Shown piece by piece: positions 33,006 to 45,079 of a DNA stretch of 64,000 nt. Every line of letters starts with the position of its first letter. The stretch's first letter is position 1. Position numbers and translations under genes: made by a program. The notes beneath the pieces were generated by a model. It saw only the letters and a list, made by a program, of their open reading frames with translations, was not told where the DNA came from and searched no databases. The DNA comes from Aldrovandia affinis (taxonomy: Eukaryota; Chordata; Actinopteri; Notacanthiformes; Halosauridae). The stretch lies in contig JAINUG010000114.1 of assembly GCA_029706075.1 (NCBI GenBank), forward strand, positions 2,108,001 through 2,172,000. Direction: 5' to 3'.

Positions 33006-35980
33006 AGTAATGCTTAAAATAGGCTATATGAATGATGAACTAAATGTACTTATTAATTTATATGCAAGACATCAAAAAAAGATTTTATCAAATAAAACAA
33101 TGCGTGATTCAAAGAGAAAATGTTTCATGCAACCTGTGCTATTACACTGTGTAAGGAAAACATGCTAAACTGTTGATTGTTGAAACAGTGTTTTATTGCC
33201 AGAGAAAGTTAAAGGTTGCCCTGCACTCACATGTTTTGCTGATGAATCATCTGATGACACGGGTGACATCTAATATCTCTAGAATGTTGGAGGTTTGCCC
33301 ATTCATCTCCCTCTCGGTTTCCCTTGCACAATCTCTGTGCAACGGATTTGTTCATGGCAAGCTACGGGCATCTGTGAGGAGAACTAGCATTAGCTAATAG
33401 CATGCTAGCTTACAACTAAACTAGCTATATTTTGGGAGAGCATGTCTGCAAACACAATAACTAGCCAATAACTTGCCAATGTAATGTTACTTTGTCAGAT
33501 CACTGGTGATGCTTGTCTACTATTATCTGCTGTATATGCTGCATCAGGGGTACGAATTTAGAGCTATGAGCAGTCTAGAGCATCCACTTTGAATGTATGC
33601 ATTAATGAAGTTGTGCATGTCCATCATCTGTCCAACAGAAGTGGCTAACCTGTCTAATGCTAAATAGCTAGGTTAGTTATAACTAAAAAGCATAATGTGG
33701 ATGCTTCATACAAGGTCCTTCAGCACCTAGCTAGCTGTCTTGAGACGAAAACTGTAACTTAATTATTTAAAGAAACAGATGACAAGAGCATTGTTGTTTT
33801 TAATTATAATGATGACCAACAAATGACACAAATATAATTTTGATAACACTAATTAAAGTTAAATGTCTCCTACCATGGATCGATCTTCTTACACACTTTC
33901 ACTCATTGGCATTGTTTCAATCATGTTGAAAAGTGTGGTAAAGTCTTTGGCGTGCAAAGGATGGAGTGGAACAGAATGGATCTCTCTGTAAAATGCCAGT
34001 CTATGGCTAACAAAACAATGATTCTCATTTATTTTGAAATTGTTGTTGTTAGTTGTTAGTTTGACTCTATTTACATATTCGTGAATGTGACCAGACCTCA
34101 AAGCACAGGCTCCTGACAATGTTACCTTCATTCTTATGCCACCGCCTCCTCGCATCATCAGGTAACAATGTTTGCAGTAAAGATTGGTGGGGAAGAATTG
34201 TGGTGAACTTCCGAAAGACAAGTGCATCCTACATGAAATTGTGCTTATATGGAAGGTTTCATATCCCCTGAGGATCTGACTGTCAGTGTCAGGTGCAGGA
34301 CAACCCCCAGCTACCCTCAACTAAGATTCCCTTTCCTTTTTATTTCAGGATTTCACCTCCCGGGATTACCCAAACAGCACACAGACAGGTGTAGGTAAAA
34401 GGTACACTGTTTATTTGTAAAAATTCATAAAAGTAAATTTACAGACAGTCCATAAAAAATATCTTAATTTCACATCTGTAAATCTGTAAAAAAGTTTGTC
34501 TGTCTGCAAAAATGTCCCGTTTACTACAGAATGATCGAAAAGTCTCTCTGAAGTATAACTACTGCATAGAGACATTTCAATCACCCTATACTTTCTTCCT
34601 TGCTAAATTTCTGACTGCCGTCAAACTTTCCTCCAAGTTACGAACATTTTGTTCAACTAAAGTTTGATGAAGAGCATAGATAAGTCAATGTACCTGAATG
34701 GAATATTGACTGTTAAAACTGTCAAAGACTGCAAAAGCTTCCGACCCACTAAAGAAATTATAAATGCTGCAAATATTACGATGTACGACCACAAAAGCCA
34801 GCACGGCAGCTCTGCACCATAGCATGAGTATAATTTTCATTATTTTCACTTATTAAGATCAAAATACGGATGTCAGTAAAAAATATGGCGTGACAGTAAA
34901 AAAAATTCCAACTTAGGCAATCAGTTGGCAACCCAACTTCTTCCTCTTTGCAATTTTGTCGATTGATTACCTCATCTTAATCTTTTCATTTGTGGCACCT
35001 GTGATTGTCGCAAAAGCACACTTACGAGCTACTCTTGAGAATATTTGAAGACTTCCCTAAGAGAAATTGCTTGATAACTACATTTTACCAACCACTTTAA
35101 GCGAAGAGTGAGTTCACTCCAAAGTAAGCTCTTAGGAGGTGTTGTAAGTGTAACTCTTAAGATATTTGATACATACTGGCCCAGGTCTTCCATTTGGAAA
35201 GGACTTCTTCAGATTACACTATTCTGATTGAGGTTTATATGAGGCTATTTATTCAGAATGAACGTTCATTCTGTGTATTAGCAGTTTATTAGGCTGCATA
35301 TACAGTAAACATAGAGCTGCACACAAAGTGGGACAATGACTGTGTCCCTGTGTCTGTGTCATCTCTGTTTACAGCTCTTGATACTGTACTCTTCTACTTT
35401 TATGCTCACACTACAAATAAATGTATAGGCTTGAAATTGTTTGCACAGCACATCTTTAGTATAATATTGACATGAACAATTATGCATATCAGTGTAAAAC
35501 ATAGATTTTTGAATGATGCAGTAGTTTGTATTTTTCTGGCAGATGTAGCAATGAATAGCTTACTACATTCTAAAATCACAAAAACTACTCCAACACTTTC
35601 AGTAATGCATCTCATCAACATCTGTCCCATGACTTTTAAGTACATTATATTTTTCACACTTGGAAACCACAAACTTGTGCTTTGAACAGCCATGCCTTTC
35701 AGACCAAATGCAATTCTTGAATGCTTAGTTTTTCTCCTTGTCTCCAGTCCTTACACATCTCAGTATTGCCCTAGCATATACAACACCTGCTCTAAAATGG
35801 GAATGATAATCATCTCAATATTTGGGTCTCCTTATTCATGATCATCACGCCAGGAAATGAAGCCTGAATATGAAAACTAATATACATTCCCTTCCGTAGA
35901 TTGGACCCGCATGGACTCCACAGTAAGGGATCCAATAAATATTGCAGAAGATGTATGATGCCTATCATTTCATTGATATA
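33006..35980. other. Unassigned non-coding DNA, 3 kb
   Basis: I see no coding segment with family resemblance and no clear element ends. CTAGCTAG-rich words occur at 33400-33740. Parts of 34340-34520 could be LTR-derived, but the ends were not found. Confidence 0.35.
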
Positions 35981-35984
35981 TTTC

Positions 35985-36360
35985 CTTGGGGGAGTGTGGT
36001 TAAACTACAGTCTGCTCTGTCAAAAGGGACATGGAGAATGGACGCAAGTGCCTGAAAATGAAACAGAGGCAGGAATCCAAAATGAATAGATAATGCAATA
36101 AACTCAAACAACAAAGTCAAACACAGGAACTAAATAAAACACGACGAAAAATCTAACATAAAAAATAAGAACTCAAAATGGCAGGGGAAAACCACAAAGG
36201 AACACTAACACAAGGAAACAACCCTTTCAACAAAAATGCAAACCTCAACGCAGAAAACAAACCACAGGCAACTTAAATAGACCATGAACCGAGACACAGG
36301 AGGAATCACTCAAGACAAGGGATACACAATAAAACAATTAAACAATTACACTGACAATGA
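35985..36360 (-). repeat. A-rich LTR-like remnant
   Basis: Composition and wording (AAACACAGGAACTAAATAAA, AGGCAACTTAAATAGACC, GAGACACAGGAGGAATCACT) resemble the inner part of gypsy LTRs read in reverse, like 30691-31316. Ends were not resolved. Confidence 0.35.
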
Positions 36361-36362
36361 AC

Positions 36363-37165
36363 AAGACTCAGCCTGTGGCATTTAAATGATGCTCAATTGG
36401 TATTAAAGGGTCTAATGTGTGCCAAGAAAACATTCCTCACACCATTACACCACCACCACCAGCCTGAACCATTGACACAAAGCAGGATGGATGCATGGGT
36501 TCATGTTGTTTACGCCAAATTTTGACCCTACCATCTGCATGTCGCAGCAGAAATCGAGATTCGTCAGACCGGGCAACGTTTTTCCAATCTGCAACTGTCC
36601 AATTTTGGTGAGCCTGTGCCCACTGTAGCCTCACTTTCCTGTTCTTAGCTAACAGGAGTGGAACCCGGTGTGGTCTTCTGCTTCTGTAGCCCATCCACTT
36701 CAAGGTTTGACGTGTTGTGCATTCACAGATGCTCTTCTGCATACCACTGTTGGAACGCATTATTGGAGTGACTGTTGCCTTCCTGTCAGCTTGAACCAGT
36801 CTGGCCATTCTCCTCTGACCTCTCTCATTAACAAGGCTTTTTCTCCCACAGAACTGCTGCTCAATGGATGTTTTTTTTTTTGCACCATTCTCTGTAAACT
36901 CTAGAGACTGTTGTTCATGAAAATCCCATGAGATCAGCAGTTTCTGAGACACTCACACCACCCTGTCTGGCATCAAAAATAATTCCACGGTCGCTTAGAT
37001 CACATTTCTTCAGCATTATGATATTTGGTCTGAACAACAACTGAACCTCTTGACCATGTCTGCATGCTTTTATGCATTGAGTTGCTGCTACATGATTAGC
37101 TGATTAGATAATTGCATTAACGAGCAGGTGTACAGGTATACCTAATAAAGTGGCCACTGAGTGTG
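36363..37165 (-). mobile_element. Tc1-like transposon, truncated, with transposase fragment
   Basis: The right end at 37123-37165 reads GTATACCTAATAAAGTGGCC and ACTGAGTGTGTGTATA, the terminal repeat of an abundant fish Tc1 family. The minus-strand transposase (36952-36437, 171 residues) has an N-terminal helix-turn-helix (GRKSLVNERGQRRMARLVQA), RSRRPHRVPLLLAKNRKVRL and the first catalytic acid region WKNVARSDESRFLLRHADGR. The frame stops at 36437, before the second D and the E. A second copy of this family lies at 62876-63432. Confidence 0.85.
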
Positions 37166-37185
37166 TGTATATATACAGTATATAT

Positions 37186-37811
37186 TGTGACACTCGTGGG
37201 TTGGGAGAGTGTTCACGTGACTGAAAACGATAAATGTATTGTCCACAACAAAATAGATTAAACTCAAAAATGTATTAGCAGTTTGGCGTGAGCAAGAGTA
37301 AAATGTTACTCGTAACAATACAGTCCAATTCACATTCCAATCGTCTCGTCGATATCCGTAAACAGGGTTCGGTACACAAAGACGGAATCTCAGACAGTCC
37401 AGGATTGGGCTAAGCGGAGGTAAGTCAGGCAGGCGTGGGTCAATCACGGGGCGGGTTCTCAGACAGTCGGGTAACAACACACAGCAGATTCCTCCTTCCA
37501 AACAAGATCATACACAGTGTTAATATTCTTTCTTTCTCTCTCTACTCACATCCTCCTTTGATTTCCCGGTGTGTGTGAGATTTCCCTTTTCTTGCGTCTC
37601 CAATCCGTGCGTTGATTCCCTGCAGCTGTGTGTTGCGAATGAGGAACAAGTGTTGTTAGTTTCCCCGATTGCTGTGGAACTCCATATATGGGCATTGACT
37701 TGTCAATCTCACCGGTGGCACTCCATGTATGGGCATAGAGGTAAACACTGGGAAGTGCACATATCTATTTTCTACCACCTCTCCTCTCATACACCTCTGC
37801 CGGCTGCCACA
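37186..37811 (-). mobile_element. Solo LTR, 626 bp (minus orientation)
   Basis: On the minus strand it begins TGTGGCAGCCGGCAGAGG and ends CCCACGAGTGTCACA. ATAT flanks both sides, but this is weak evidence in AT-rich repeats. Its start matches that of the LTR at 41316-41922 (TGTGGCAGCC), so the two appear related. It abuts the Tc1 end at 37165. Confidence 0.75.
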
Positions 37812-40134
37812 ATATATATATATATATATGTGTAAATGAATAAAAATGAGGCACATTTGTGAAAAATTGAACTAATGCACATCTATAAGGTTGGTTAAAT
37901 AGTAGAATAGCAGTCATAAATCTGTGGGTGAACTCTTTCATGGTCCTAATTTTTCATTACCAACTAGCTCTCTCAATTTAGCCACCTAATCATCCCTCTT
38001 TTGATTGGCTACACAATGTCTTACATTACATTATTATTGCCCCAAGTCAGCACTTTATATAATAAATTAGTTCTCAGTTGACCTTCCAGTTTAAATGAAG
38101 GAAAATACATGAATAAATATGTAATAAATAAGTACATTTTACACATGGAATCAGCACATGAAATTACGACATATACAACCCAAATCCATTTACCATTTAT
38201 TTCCCTCCAAAAACATGCTGTAAAACAAACAAAACTCCCTCAGAACTGTCCCCCATCTCTATGGAGCAGGGGATGTAGCAATTAGTTTAATCAGGAGTTC
38301 AAGCCTGGTCCCATGCCCTTCATGCCAATGTGGTCACATGAAGGCGATGAACCCAGGTGACTTTCTTCAGTTTAAAATATTACACTAATGATTTTAACAT
38401 ACCAGAACCCCACTAAACAATATATCAAACTCCACTTGAAAAATTGGACTTTAAAGGTCAACTTTGACAAAAAAATTGCACTTTTGAAGTTTAATAGGCA
38501 GCCATATTATCAAGCTGGTCTCATGCTATTCAGGTTGATAGGTTGAAGACTAACCGTAGTGTCAGAAAAGGGATGAGACAACGTTACCTCTCCACAAAAT
38601 TGTATACAATTGACCAAGCCATGTGCTTCAAGAACACATTTACAGTTTCTGGTAATTATAGCCATGAGGAAGTAAATAAGGTTGTGATGAACAAACACAG
38701 CTCAAGCTGGGAGTTGAGATAATCTGACTGGTGTTTATTCTCAGTGGCACGCAGGTGGTGGAAGATATCTTAAGACTGATGTGTAATTGCCTCTCATGTT
38801 GATTCAGTTTCCCACTGCCTTTGTACAGAAGTGGGGAATACAGAGATTGCTCGCTTGTTATTCATGCCACATGGCAGCCAAACTTCATTTCATGCCCTGT
38901 CAAAATGTCTCCTTTCCCCCTTCCTTTGCCTCTGTCACCCAACAAAGCGTAAAACCACTTAGTCAAGATTGTTCTTTTAGTGTATCTTGTGGTAAGTGAA
39001 TTCAGTGAATACTGGATGAAGATAAAGTTCTGAAACTCATGGTTATTTAAGGGATTGCCCAATGCCAAATGTTTTAATGCACATGACACGCCTCAAACAG
39101 CCACTGTGTGGCACCTGGGTGATGCATGACAGCCATTTTGTGCAGGAATACTCACCACACACTGAGATGGAGAAGCGATAGTTGTGCTGAGGGATTATTA
39201 GATTGCCACATTGAAGGCGTCTGATTAGGAACATTTCTGCACACCATTGAAATTTTACCTATTTTAAACATCCTTGTGGATCATCTTTTCCAATTCATGC
39301 TTTTCTGTTTTTGTCTTTTGTGTGTTACATACAGTACTTTAAAATACATAAGCAATGCTTGAAACTCCTGTGTTATATTCTCTCAGGATCGCTCAACGAT
39401 TCCACGACAGCAGTATCATGTAAAATTCTAAGATGACTTCAAGCGGCTCCTCCGTAGCACCTTTCTGTCGGTAGACAGCAGCTTGCCTGAGGCAAACCCT
39501 CATTACACAGAGCTGAAGGGCCTCTGACATTTCTTGTAGAGTAAACTGAGAACCTTTCTAAAGCTAAAAAAAAAGAAATGCAGCAGAAGCATTGCCTTAT
39601 CTCTATCATCCAGAATATGTTTCATGGAATACCAAAAGTCTGTTTTTCTATGATTTACTTCACAGAGAAGAGGCGATCCCTGGGTTATTAAAAAAACCCA
39701 CGACCCATGAGACCTGTGAGGTATAGTGAGGTACACTATTCGATACACATAAATAAATAATGTGTATTTAAATAATTTATTCATTCACTGAAATCAAGTA
39801 AGACAATTATATGTAATATAAAAAATGAAATAATTGATTATACTAAGGACAAAACACATATTGACTATTGATCACCGTGAGATCTCAAGTTATATTCCAT
39901 GCAATATTAATTCATTGGATATTTAATGGAAACATTCAATCTTAAATTTAACATTTCAAGACTAATGTTGAAAGCTGTGGAAGCTCTGTTTGGGTTAGAT
40001 CCAAAAGTTTTATATTTTCAGCAGAGGACAATGGTTCATAGCTGAAATGGGTTCAGTTAAAAGCACTGGACTTTGTTTTCTTTATAGATTGCACACTGAT
40101 GAGATTTGTTTGACCTAGTGGATTAAAAGATTTA
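37812..40134. other. Unassigned non-coding DNA, 2.3 kb
   Basis: A short (TA)n tract follows the LTR at 37812-37828. Otherwise no coding sequence or clear element end is visible. The block 39080-39240 may be a dispersed repeat, but I could not name it. Confidence 0.35.
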
Positions 40135-40300
40135 GGGCCAGATTTCCTAAAGGGTTGCTTTTGAGCACAAAAGCAGTAGGGACAAGGTCGCAATATCTAC
40201 CTTGGATTTACTAAATGGTTGCAATGGGTCAAATCGCTATTAGGATGTAATTTGCGGGGGTTACGTCACTCTTGCCTCTCCCATCGATTGCCACCTTGAC
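40135..40300. repeat. Left end of an older DNA element with AGGGCCAGATTT terminus
   Basis: AGGGCCAGATTTCCTAAAGG at 40135 is matched, inverted, by CCTTGGTAAATCTGGCTCT at 52692-52710. Both ends then carry GCAA/TTGC-rich text with CGCAATAT or GCGACTAT words. TTA (left) and TCA (right) adjoin. The element would be split by the LINE and the 9.95-kb transposon between them. Confidence 0.4.
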
Positions 40301-40932
40301 AAGGGAGGGAGGCTTGACTACCTCTGTAACTCGGAAAGCTATGCTGGCGGGAGCCTTGGCTCCCAGTAGGTCTAACCATGCCAGACAGGTCAAAGGATAG
40401 AGGTCAGACAAAATGACAGTCCCTGATCCTCCAGGTTGGGGGTTGGGTGTGAAGCTAACCACCTCACCCTGGAAAAACCATACTGTTGCAAAAACATTGA
40501 CGACAACATTGTCACCACAACCTTTTCTGGAAGAGGAAGGGTCTTCTCCAAGGAGAGAGACCATGATGCAATGTAGTGAAAGCCGCAAGGAAACTGCATT
40601 TCCAAAGCCCGTTCTGTCTACCAGATACACTTCAAGGATTGGCACTTGGAACATTAGAACTATGTACGAAGCAGGAAAAGCAGCCCAGATAGCATGCAAG
40701 CAAGTACAGTATAACATCACTGTGCTCAGACTATCTAAAGTCAGATGGACATAAGCAGGACAACAGAGGCTATTAACAGGGGAGATTGTGCTGTATTCGG
40801 GCCACGAGGAGGAAAATGCCCCCCCCATAGAATGGGAGTGGCACTCATGATTTCTAGGGAAGCACAACAAGCTCTCATCAGCTGGGAGGCTGCAGGATCA
40901 AGGATAATCTTGGGCACCATTAGAACCACAAA
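40301..40932 (+). pseudogene. APE-type LINE: 5' region and first half of the endonuclease
   Basis: The plus strand reads RIGTWNIRTMYEAGKAAQIA (about 40633-40690) and ITVLRLSKVRWT, the WN...E start of an APE endonuclease found in a common animal non-LTR family. It is followed in shifted frames by LLYSGHEEENAP and ALISWEAAGSRIILGTIRTT, ending at 40932. The second half of the same domain resumes at 50887. The 300 bp before it have the wording of the element's 5' untranslated region. Stops and shifts make it inactive. Confidence 0.82.
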
Positions 40933-41315
40933 AGCACTGTAAAAATGAAAAAGTTGAGAGAACTCAAAATTTCAAGGCAACCGACTGCAATAGATTTTTG
41001 AGTTTTGGGCCCAACTCAAACTTTTTGGTTTTGAAATAGTTTTGCCAACTAGTAATCTTTTTCTTCTTTAGAAAAACTTGAAACTTAGAGTTATACTAAT
41101 TAAGAATGTTATATTCCGTAATTGTTGAGTAAACTCATAAAAGTAAGTTAGGGTTATTAACTCAATATGTTTAATTGCAGCTCAAGAACAACACCAGTTT
41201 ACATGCTCATGTTGCTTTATTATACAGTACCAATCAAAAGTTTGAGTACACCTGCTGGAAACTAGGTTTATCTCATAATTTACAATGCTTTACACTGTAT
41301 AGTTTCTGTAAATAC

Positions 41316-41922
41316 TGTGGTGTCCCCAGGGGTTGGGCGACACTCACGGACCTTGCAGAGGGCGTAGGAAAGTTAAAGAACACAGAGGAGGCAGTATTCA
41401 AAACAAAATGATAATTTATTAAACTAATAATCTTCTTGACAAACACTACACAAAACAAAGGGCGGGGTATTCGGGGGAATACAAACACAAAGTCCGCAAT
41501 CTTTATCTCATTGTCAGTGTCCAAAATCCAGTTCCGTTATACAGGTCAATTCCGTTATCCAGTCCGTAGTCAATCCAAAGGGGGGTCCTCAAAACAATCA
41601 AATTTCATACACAAAAAATACTCCAAAAACACTTTTCCACTCTCTCTCTCTAAATCCCGGCTAGTCAAACGACGTCACGGGTTCTCACTCTCCTTCAACA
41701 CACTCACCAACTCCTTTCCAAACAAGTTCCTACTCCTTTTCAAGTCTGATGGGATTCAGCCCTGTAAATAGGCCTTGAAATGGCCTTCAGCTGTTCGTTA
41801 GTCCCATTGCCTTTACTCCATTCAGGTGTTACTGTGGCCTGCTGGGAAATGTAGTGTTTTCGGCTCCCATTTGTTGAAGGACCCGGCAGCCATTTCTTTG
41901 TGCAGCCCCTTGGGCTGCCACA
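41316..41922 (-). mobile_element. Solo LTR, 607 bp, with ATAC target duplication
   Basis: On the minus strand it runs from TGTGGCAGCCCAAGGGGC to CCCTGGGGACACCACA. ATAC is exactly repeated at 41312-41315 and 41923-41926. AATAAATTATC on the minus strand near 41418 is a likely poly(A) signal. No internal sequence is present. The scrap at 20796 belongs to the same family. Confidence 0.9.
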
Positions 41923-41991
41923 ATACTTTAAAATGACAAAAAAGACATGTAACAATGAACAAAATGAACATCAAAGAAATGTTCAAGAAAA

Positions 41992-42399
41992 TTATATTGA
42001 AAATGTCATCTTTGATTCCTCAAAATAGCCACCCTTTGCCGTGATAACAGCCTCACAAACACGGGCCATTCGGTTACTACGTTTCAGCAGGAAATCACCC
42101 GACATGTTTTCCCAGCTATCCTGCAGCAATTCCCAGAGAAACTTGTGGGTTGCTTTGCTTTGACTCTTCCTTTCCAGTTTGTCCCATACAAGTTCTATGG
42201 GATTGAGGTCTGGACACTGGGCAGGCCAGGTCTTTAGTTTGAGTTGTTGTTCACATTCCTCCTTCACCAGATAGTTCTTGCACAACTTCAAGGTGTGTTT
42301 CGGATCGTTATCTTGCTGAAGAATGAAGGAGTGCCCGATTAGCCATAGTCCAGATGGAAGGTGACCCCAAACTTTTGAACGGTAGTGTAGTTCTTGCAC
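41992..42399 (-). pseudogene. Tc1-like transposase C-terminal part
   Basis: The minus strand reads FILQQDNDPKHTLKLCKNYL (second catalytic aspartate), WPAQCPDLNPIELVWDKLER (catalytic glutamate in NPIE) and a normal C-terminus ending near 41992. The first aspartate and the DNA-binding half have been lost. It belongs to the Tc1 element at 41225-42503. Confidence 0.85.
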
Positions 42400-42503
42400 A
42401 ACTTCAAGGTGTGTTTCGGGTCGTTATCTTTCTGAAGAATGAAGGAGTGCCCGATTAGCCGTAGTCCAGATGGAAGGTGTACTCAAACTTTTGACTGGTA
42501 CTG

Positions 42504-43056
42504 TAAAACAGTAGAAACTTTATAAAACTTATATAAACATTTGTTTAACAAACATGCAAGTTATGGCCAACCAATTTCAAAATTTGTAAGAATAATTTGA
42601 AAATTTCAAAAATAAAGGTTTTACCCTGCAAAAATAGAAGCAGCAATTTTCTCTGAAGAAATGGGTAGCATTATTCAATAGAATAAAATACCCATAAAAT
42701 AAACAAAAGTTTCTGTTATCTCGATAATATTCCAATCTATTACATTCTAGAAACTTCCAGTCAAAAAGGACTTTATGTCCTTATGTCCAAAAACACTGGC
42801 ATTATCCTTAAACTGATACAACATATCCACAAAACAACCTATATTCACTTGTGTAGTACACAACACGGACCAACTGTTTTAGGCTAAAGTTTACACACAA
42901 AACTGTTTTAGGCTAAAGTTCATAAACGTATGAACACTTGACAAAATAGGTCAAATGGGTAGCATTACCCAACTGAATAAAATATCCATAAAATAAACAA
43001 AAGTTAGCCATGTGGCCCAAAGCATGCTCCTTCCACCACATGAGTCTTTACCTGAT
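42504..43056. other. Non-coding part of the 9.95-kb element (3' flank of the PB1-like gene)
   Basis: It is A/T-rich and uncoding. The words GTTTTAGGCTAAAGTT and AATAAAATA.CCATAAAATAAAC recur twice (42678-42710 with 42976-43003, and 42870-42925), a mild internal duplication. AATAAA words near 42683 and 42978 do not settle the poly(A) site of the minus-strand gene. Confidence 0.4.
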
Positions 43057-44926
43057 TTAGAGTAGGAGCTTGGTTTTGAGGCTCCTCACACGCTGTGTGC
43101 AGTTGGTGGAAAGTTCCATGAAGATGGTCTCAAGCACTTCAAAAGTGTACTTAAGTTCTTTGGGGTAATCTATGTTCAAGGCAAAGAGCAGGCCAAAGAG
43201 GCAGGCAAAGGCAGTGGGCAGGTCTCGGAGATCTGTGAGGACGATTTTCTCTTCCAACACAACAGCAATATTCTGGACACTAGACAGCAAGGTAGGGTCA
43301 ACGTTTGCATATTGACTGAGTTTGCATATTTGGCTATATATGCAAGGTCAGTTGTTTGGGTCAGAAAGTGTTGTTGCGGCGTAATCCAGTGCACGGCATG
43401 CGTAGGAATACGAAAGTTCTACGGTTGAGAAAATGTCGTGCCAAAGGAAAGGGCTGTCTCACTGCAATGTAAAGTGGTGAACTTATTTTAAATATAGCAT
43501 ACACTTAAACTGATAGTTATAGGGCCTTTTTTTTAGGTGGCTAAAATACGTTTTTCTGCTGGCCCTCTCGGTACTCCTGTCTGCTTCTCCAAACTGGGGG
43601 GATGCGGACCACTATCTACTGCAGGTAATACACTGAGTATAGAAAAGTACCTTGTACAACCCCACTTCAAAAATGTGAAATATCCCTTTAAGACAGTTCA
43701 GTCTAGTTTAGTGAACATGAAAAAGGCAAAAGGCATCTCGTGAGAACCTAACTGGGGGGAAATGGGTGCCGCAGCAGCTTAGTGCGTCTGATCAGTAACC
43801 GAAAGGTCGCCAGTTCGAGACCGGGCTGAGATACTGAACTGCCTACTGTCTCCAAAGGCACTAGATGAGGCTTACCCTGTGCAAAAAACATCACCATTGT
43901 GATAGCATGGCAAATTATTACATTATTTATGAACTATTATTAATTAATTAATTAATTAGAAGAACTTGACTAATGAGAAAAATAAACAACTAAAATCTGA
44001 TAAAATGTTTATGATGAAATCTGAAAACTGAAATAATGACACAAAATGGTCTTACCTGTCCTTCAGAAAACAGAGCAAGCCATCTCTCCTGGATCTCCGA
44101 CACCATGGGCTCCACATCCACAATCTCCTTTCTCCTAAGGGAGAATGTGAGTTCCATCTTCTGTCTGATGAGTGTCAGGTCTTTACTTCTCTTTTTCATT
44201 TCATCCACCATGGCACATCTTTCGTCTTCTAATGTATCATCATCATGGTTTTCTGGATGATCGGGGACATAATTGACCTCTCCTTGCTTAGTTTTTTTAA
44301 GGGAACCTTACCCTTGTCACCATCTTTCTCCCGTCTTTTCCTGTTTACACTGACCTCATTGTAGCCTGCACGACGTAGCTTTGACCTGTAGTTGCCAAGC
44401 TTGAACTTGTCCAGCGATCTTGTCCAGAATTTCCACCTTCATGTCCCTTGTTACAAGGACACCTTGCCCCGTCCTCTCGTACACGTCATTGTCCCTATGC
44501 AGCTTCAAGTCAAGATCATATGAGAAAGGAGGAATAGGAAATGGACTGTGAGGTGCTTCATAAATAGCTCCGATTAAGTGAAGAAGAGCTTTTGGTGGAG
44601 CCAGGTGAGCTGACGCTGAATGTGTCAGGGAAAGAGATGGAGGGGGAAACGGGAGCATTGGACTGTCTTTCTGATTGATCAAATGCTGATATATCTTTAT
44701 CCCACTGAATGTGCAAGACGGCCCGTTCTTCTGGCAACTCTGCAATGTCCACCAAGTTAGAAAGTGCATTATCAAAATCCGGGTCTTCATACTGTAGGGA
44801 GAATCCACCTTCAAGTTGGAGCTTCTCTCGTAGTTGATTTTGCAGATGCTCTACAGATTCTGGTGGTTGAATAAGCTGGACTTTCCGGATGAGTCTTGGG
44901 GTTATCTGTACGCGCAATACCAAAGC
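43057..44926 (-). pseudogene. PB1-like, SAMD3-like transposon gene (two recognisable exons, damaged)
   Basis: The main exon (44926-44056) begins after a CTTATTTTCACAG acceptor and ends at GACAG/GTAAGACC. It opens with a PB1-like fold (VLRVQITPRLIRKVQLI, then LQYEDPDFDNALSNLVDIAE, resembling an OPCA motif), then a Ser-rich linker, FSYDLDLKLHRDNDVYERTG, and a basic stretch; frameshifts break it at about 44600, 44430 and 44290. A C-terminal exon (about 43330-43057) reads NIAVVLEEKIVLTDLRDLPT and FGLLFALNIDYPKELKYTFE. Proteins with this order are often annotated as SAMD3-like in fish. No SAM domain is visible here. It lies downstream of the transposase on the same strand, inside one pair of transposon ends. 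Its role is unknown; an accessory transposition protein is an inference. Confidence 0.65.
43756..43890 (+). mobile_element. tRNA-derived SINE in the intron of the PB1-like gene
   Basis: GCAGCTTAGTGCGTCTGATC resembles an A box, and GGTCGCCAGTTCGAGACCG a B box. The head continues into ACTGAACTGCC and a short tail. It lies between the two recognisable exons of the transposon gene on the other strand. Confidence 0.6.
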
Positions 44927-45079
44927 CTGTGAAAATAAGGGAAAATAAATAAAATAAAGAAGGGAAGTTAATGTAAATAATGAAAAACAATAAAAGAGCT
45001 AGTCTACACTTAATGCAGAATATCACCCATTTTAAGAATTCACACATTCTTCCTGTACCCCAGGTCAGTTCAGTCAGTA

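Larger units (their letters stand above)
41225..42503 (-). mobile_element. Tc1-like transposon with nested solo LTR and a duplicated end
   Basis: The left end CAGTACCAATCAAAAGTTTG and right end CAAACTTTTGACTGGTACTG are inverted copies, flanked by TA on both sides (41223-41224 and 42504-42505). A solo LTR interrupts it at 41316-41922. A 116-bp segment of the right part is tandemly duplicated (42274-42389 and 42390-42503), and the first unit ends in its own terminus-like CAAACTTTTGAACGGTAGTG. The transposase remnant is described separately. Confidence 0.85.

Noticed and set aside
37186..37811. ATAT as firm proof of a target duplication
   Set aside because: Both flanks are in TA-rich simple sequence, so the match has little weight; the LTR call rests on its ends and its relative at 41316.
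44036..44260. Plus-strand frame opposite the PB1-like gene
   Set aside because: It is antisense to an exon with matching domain wording and splice sites on the minus strand.
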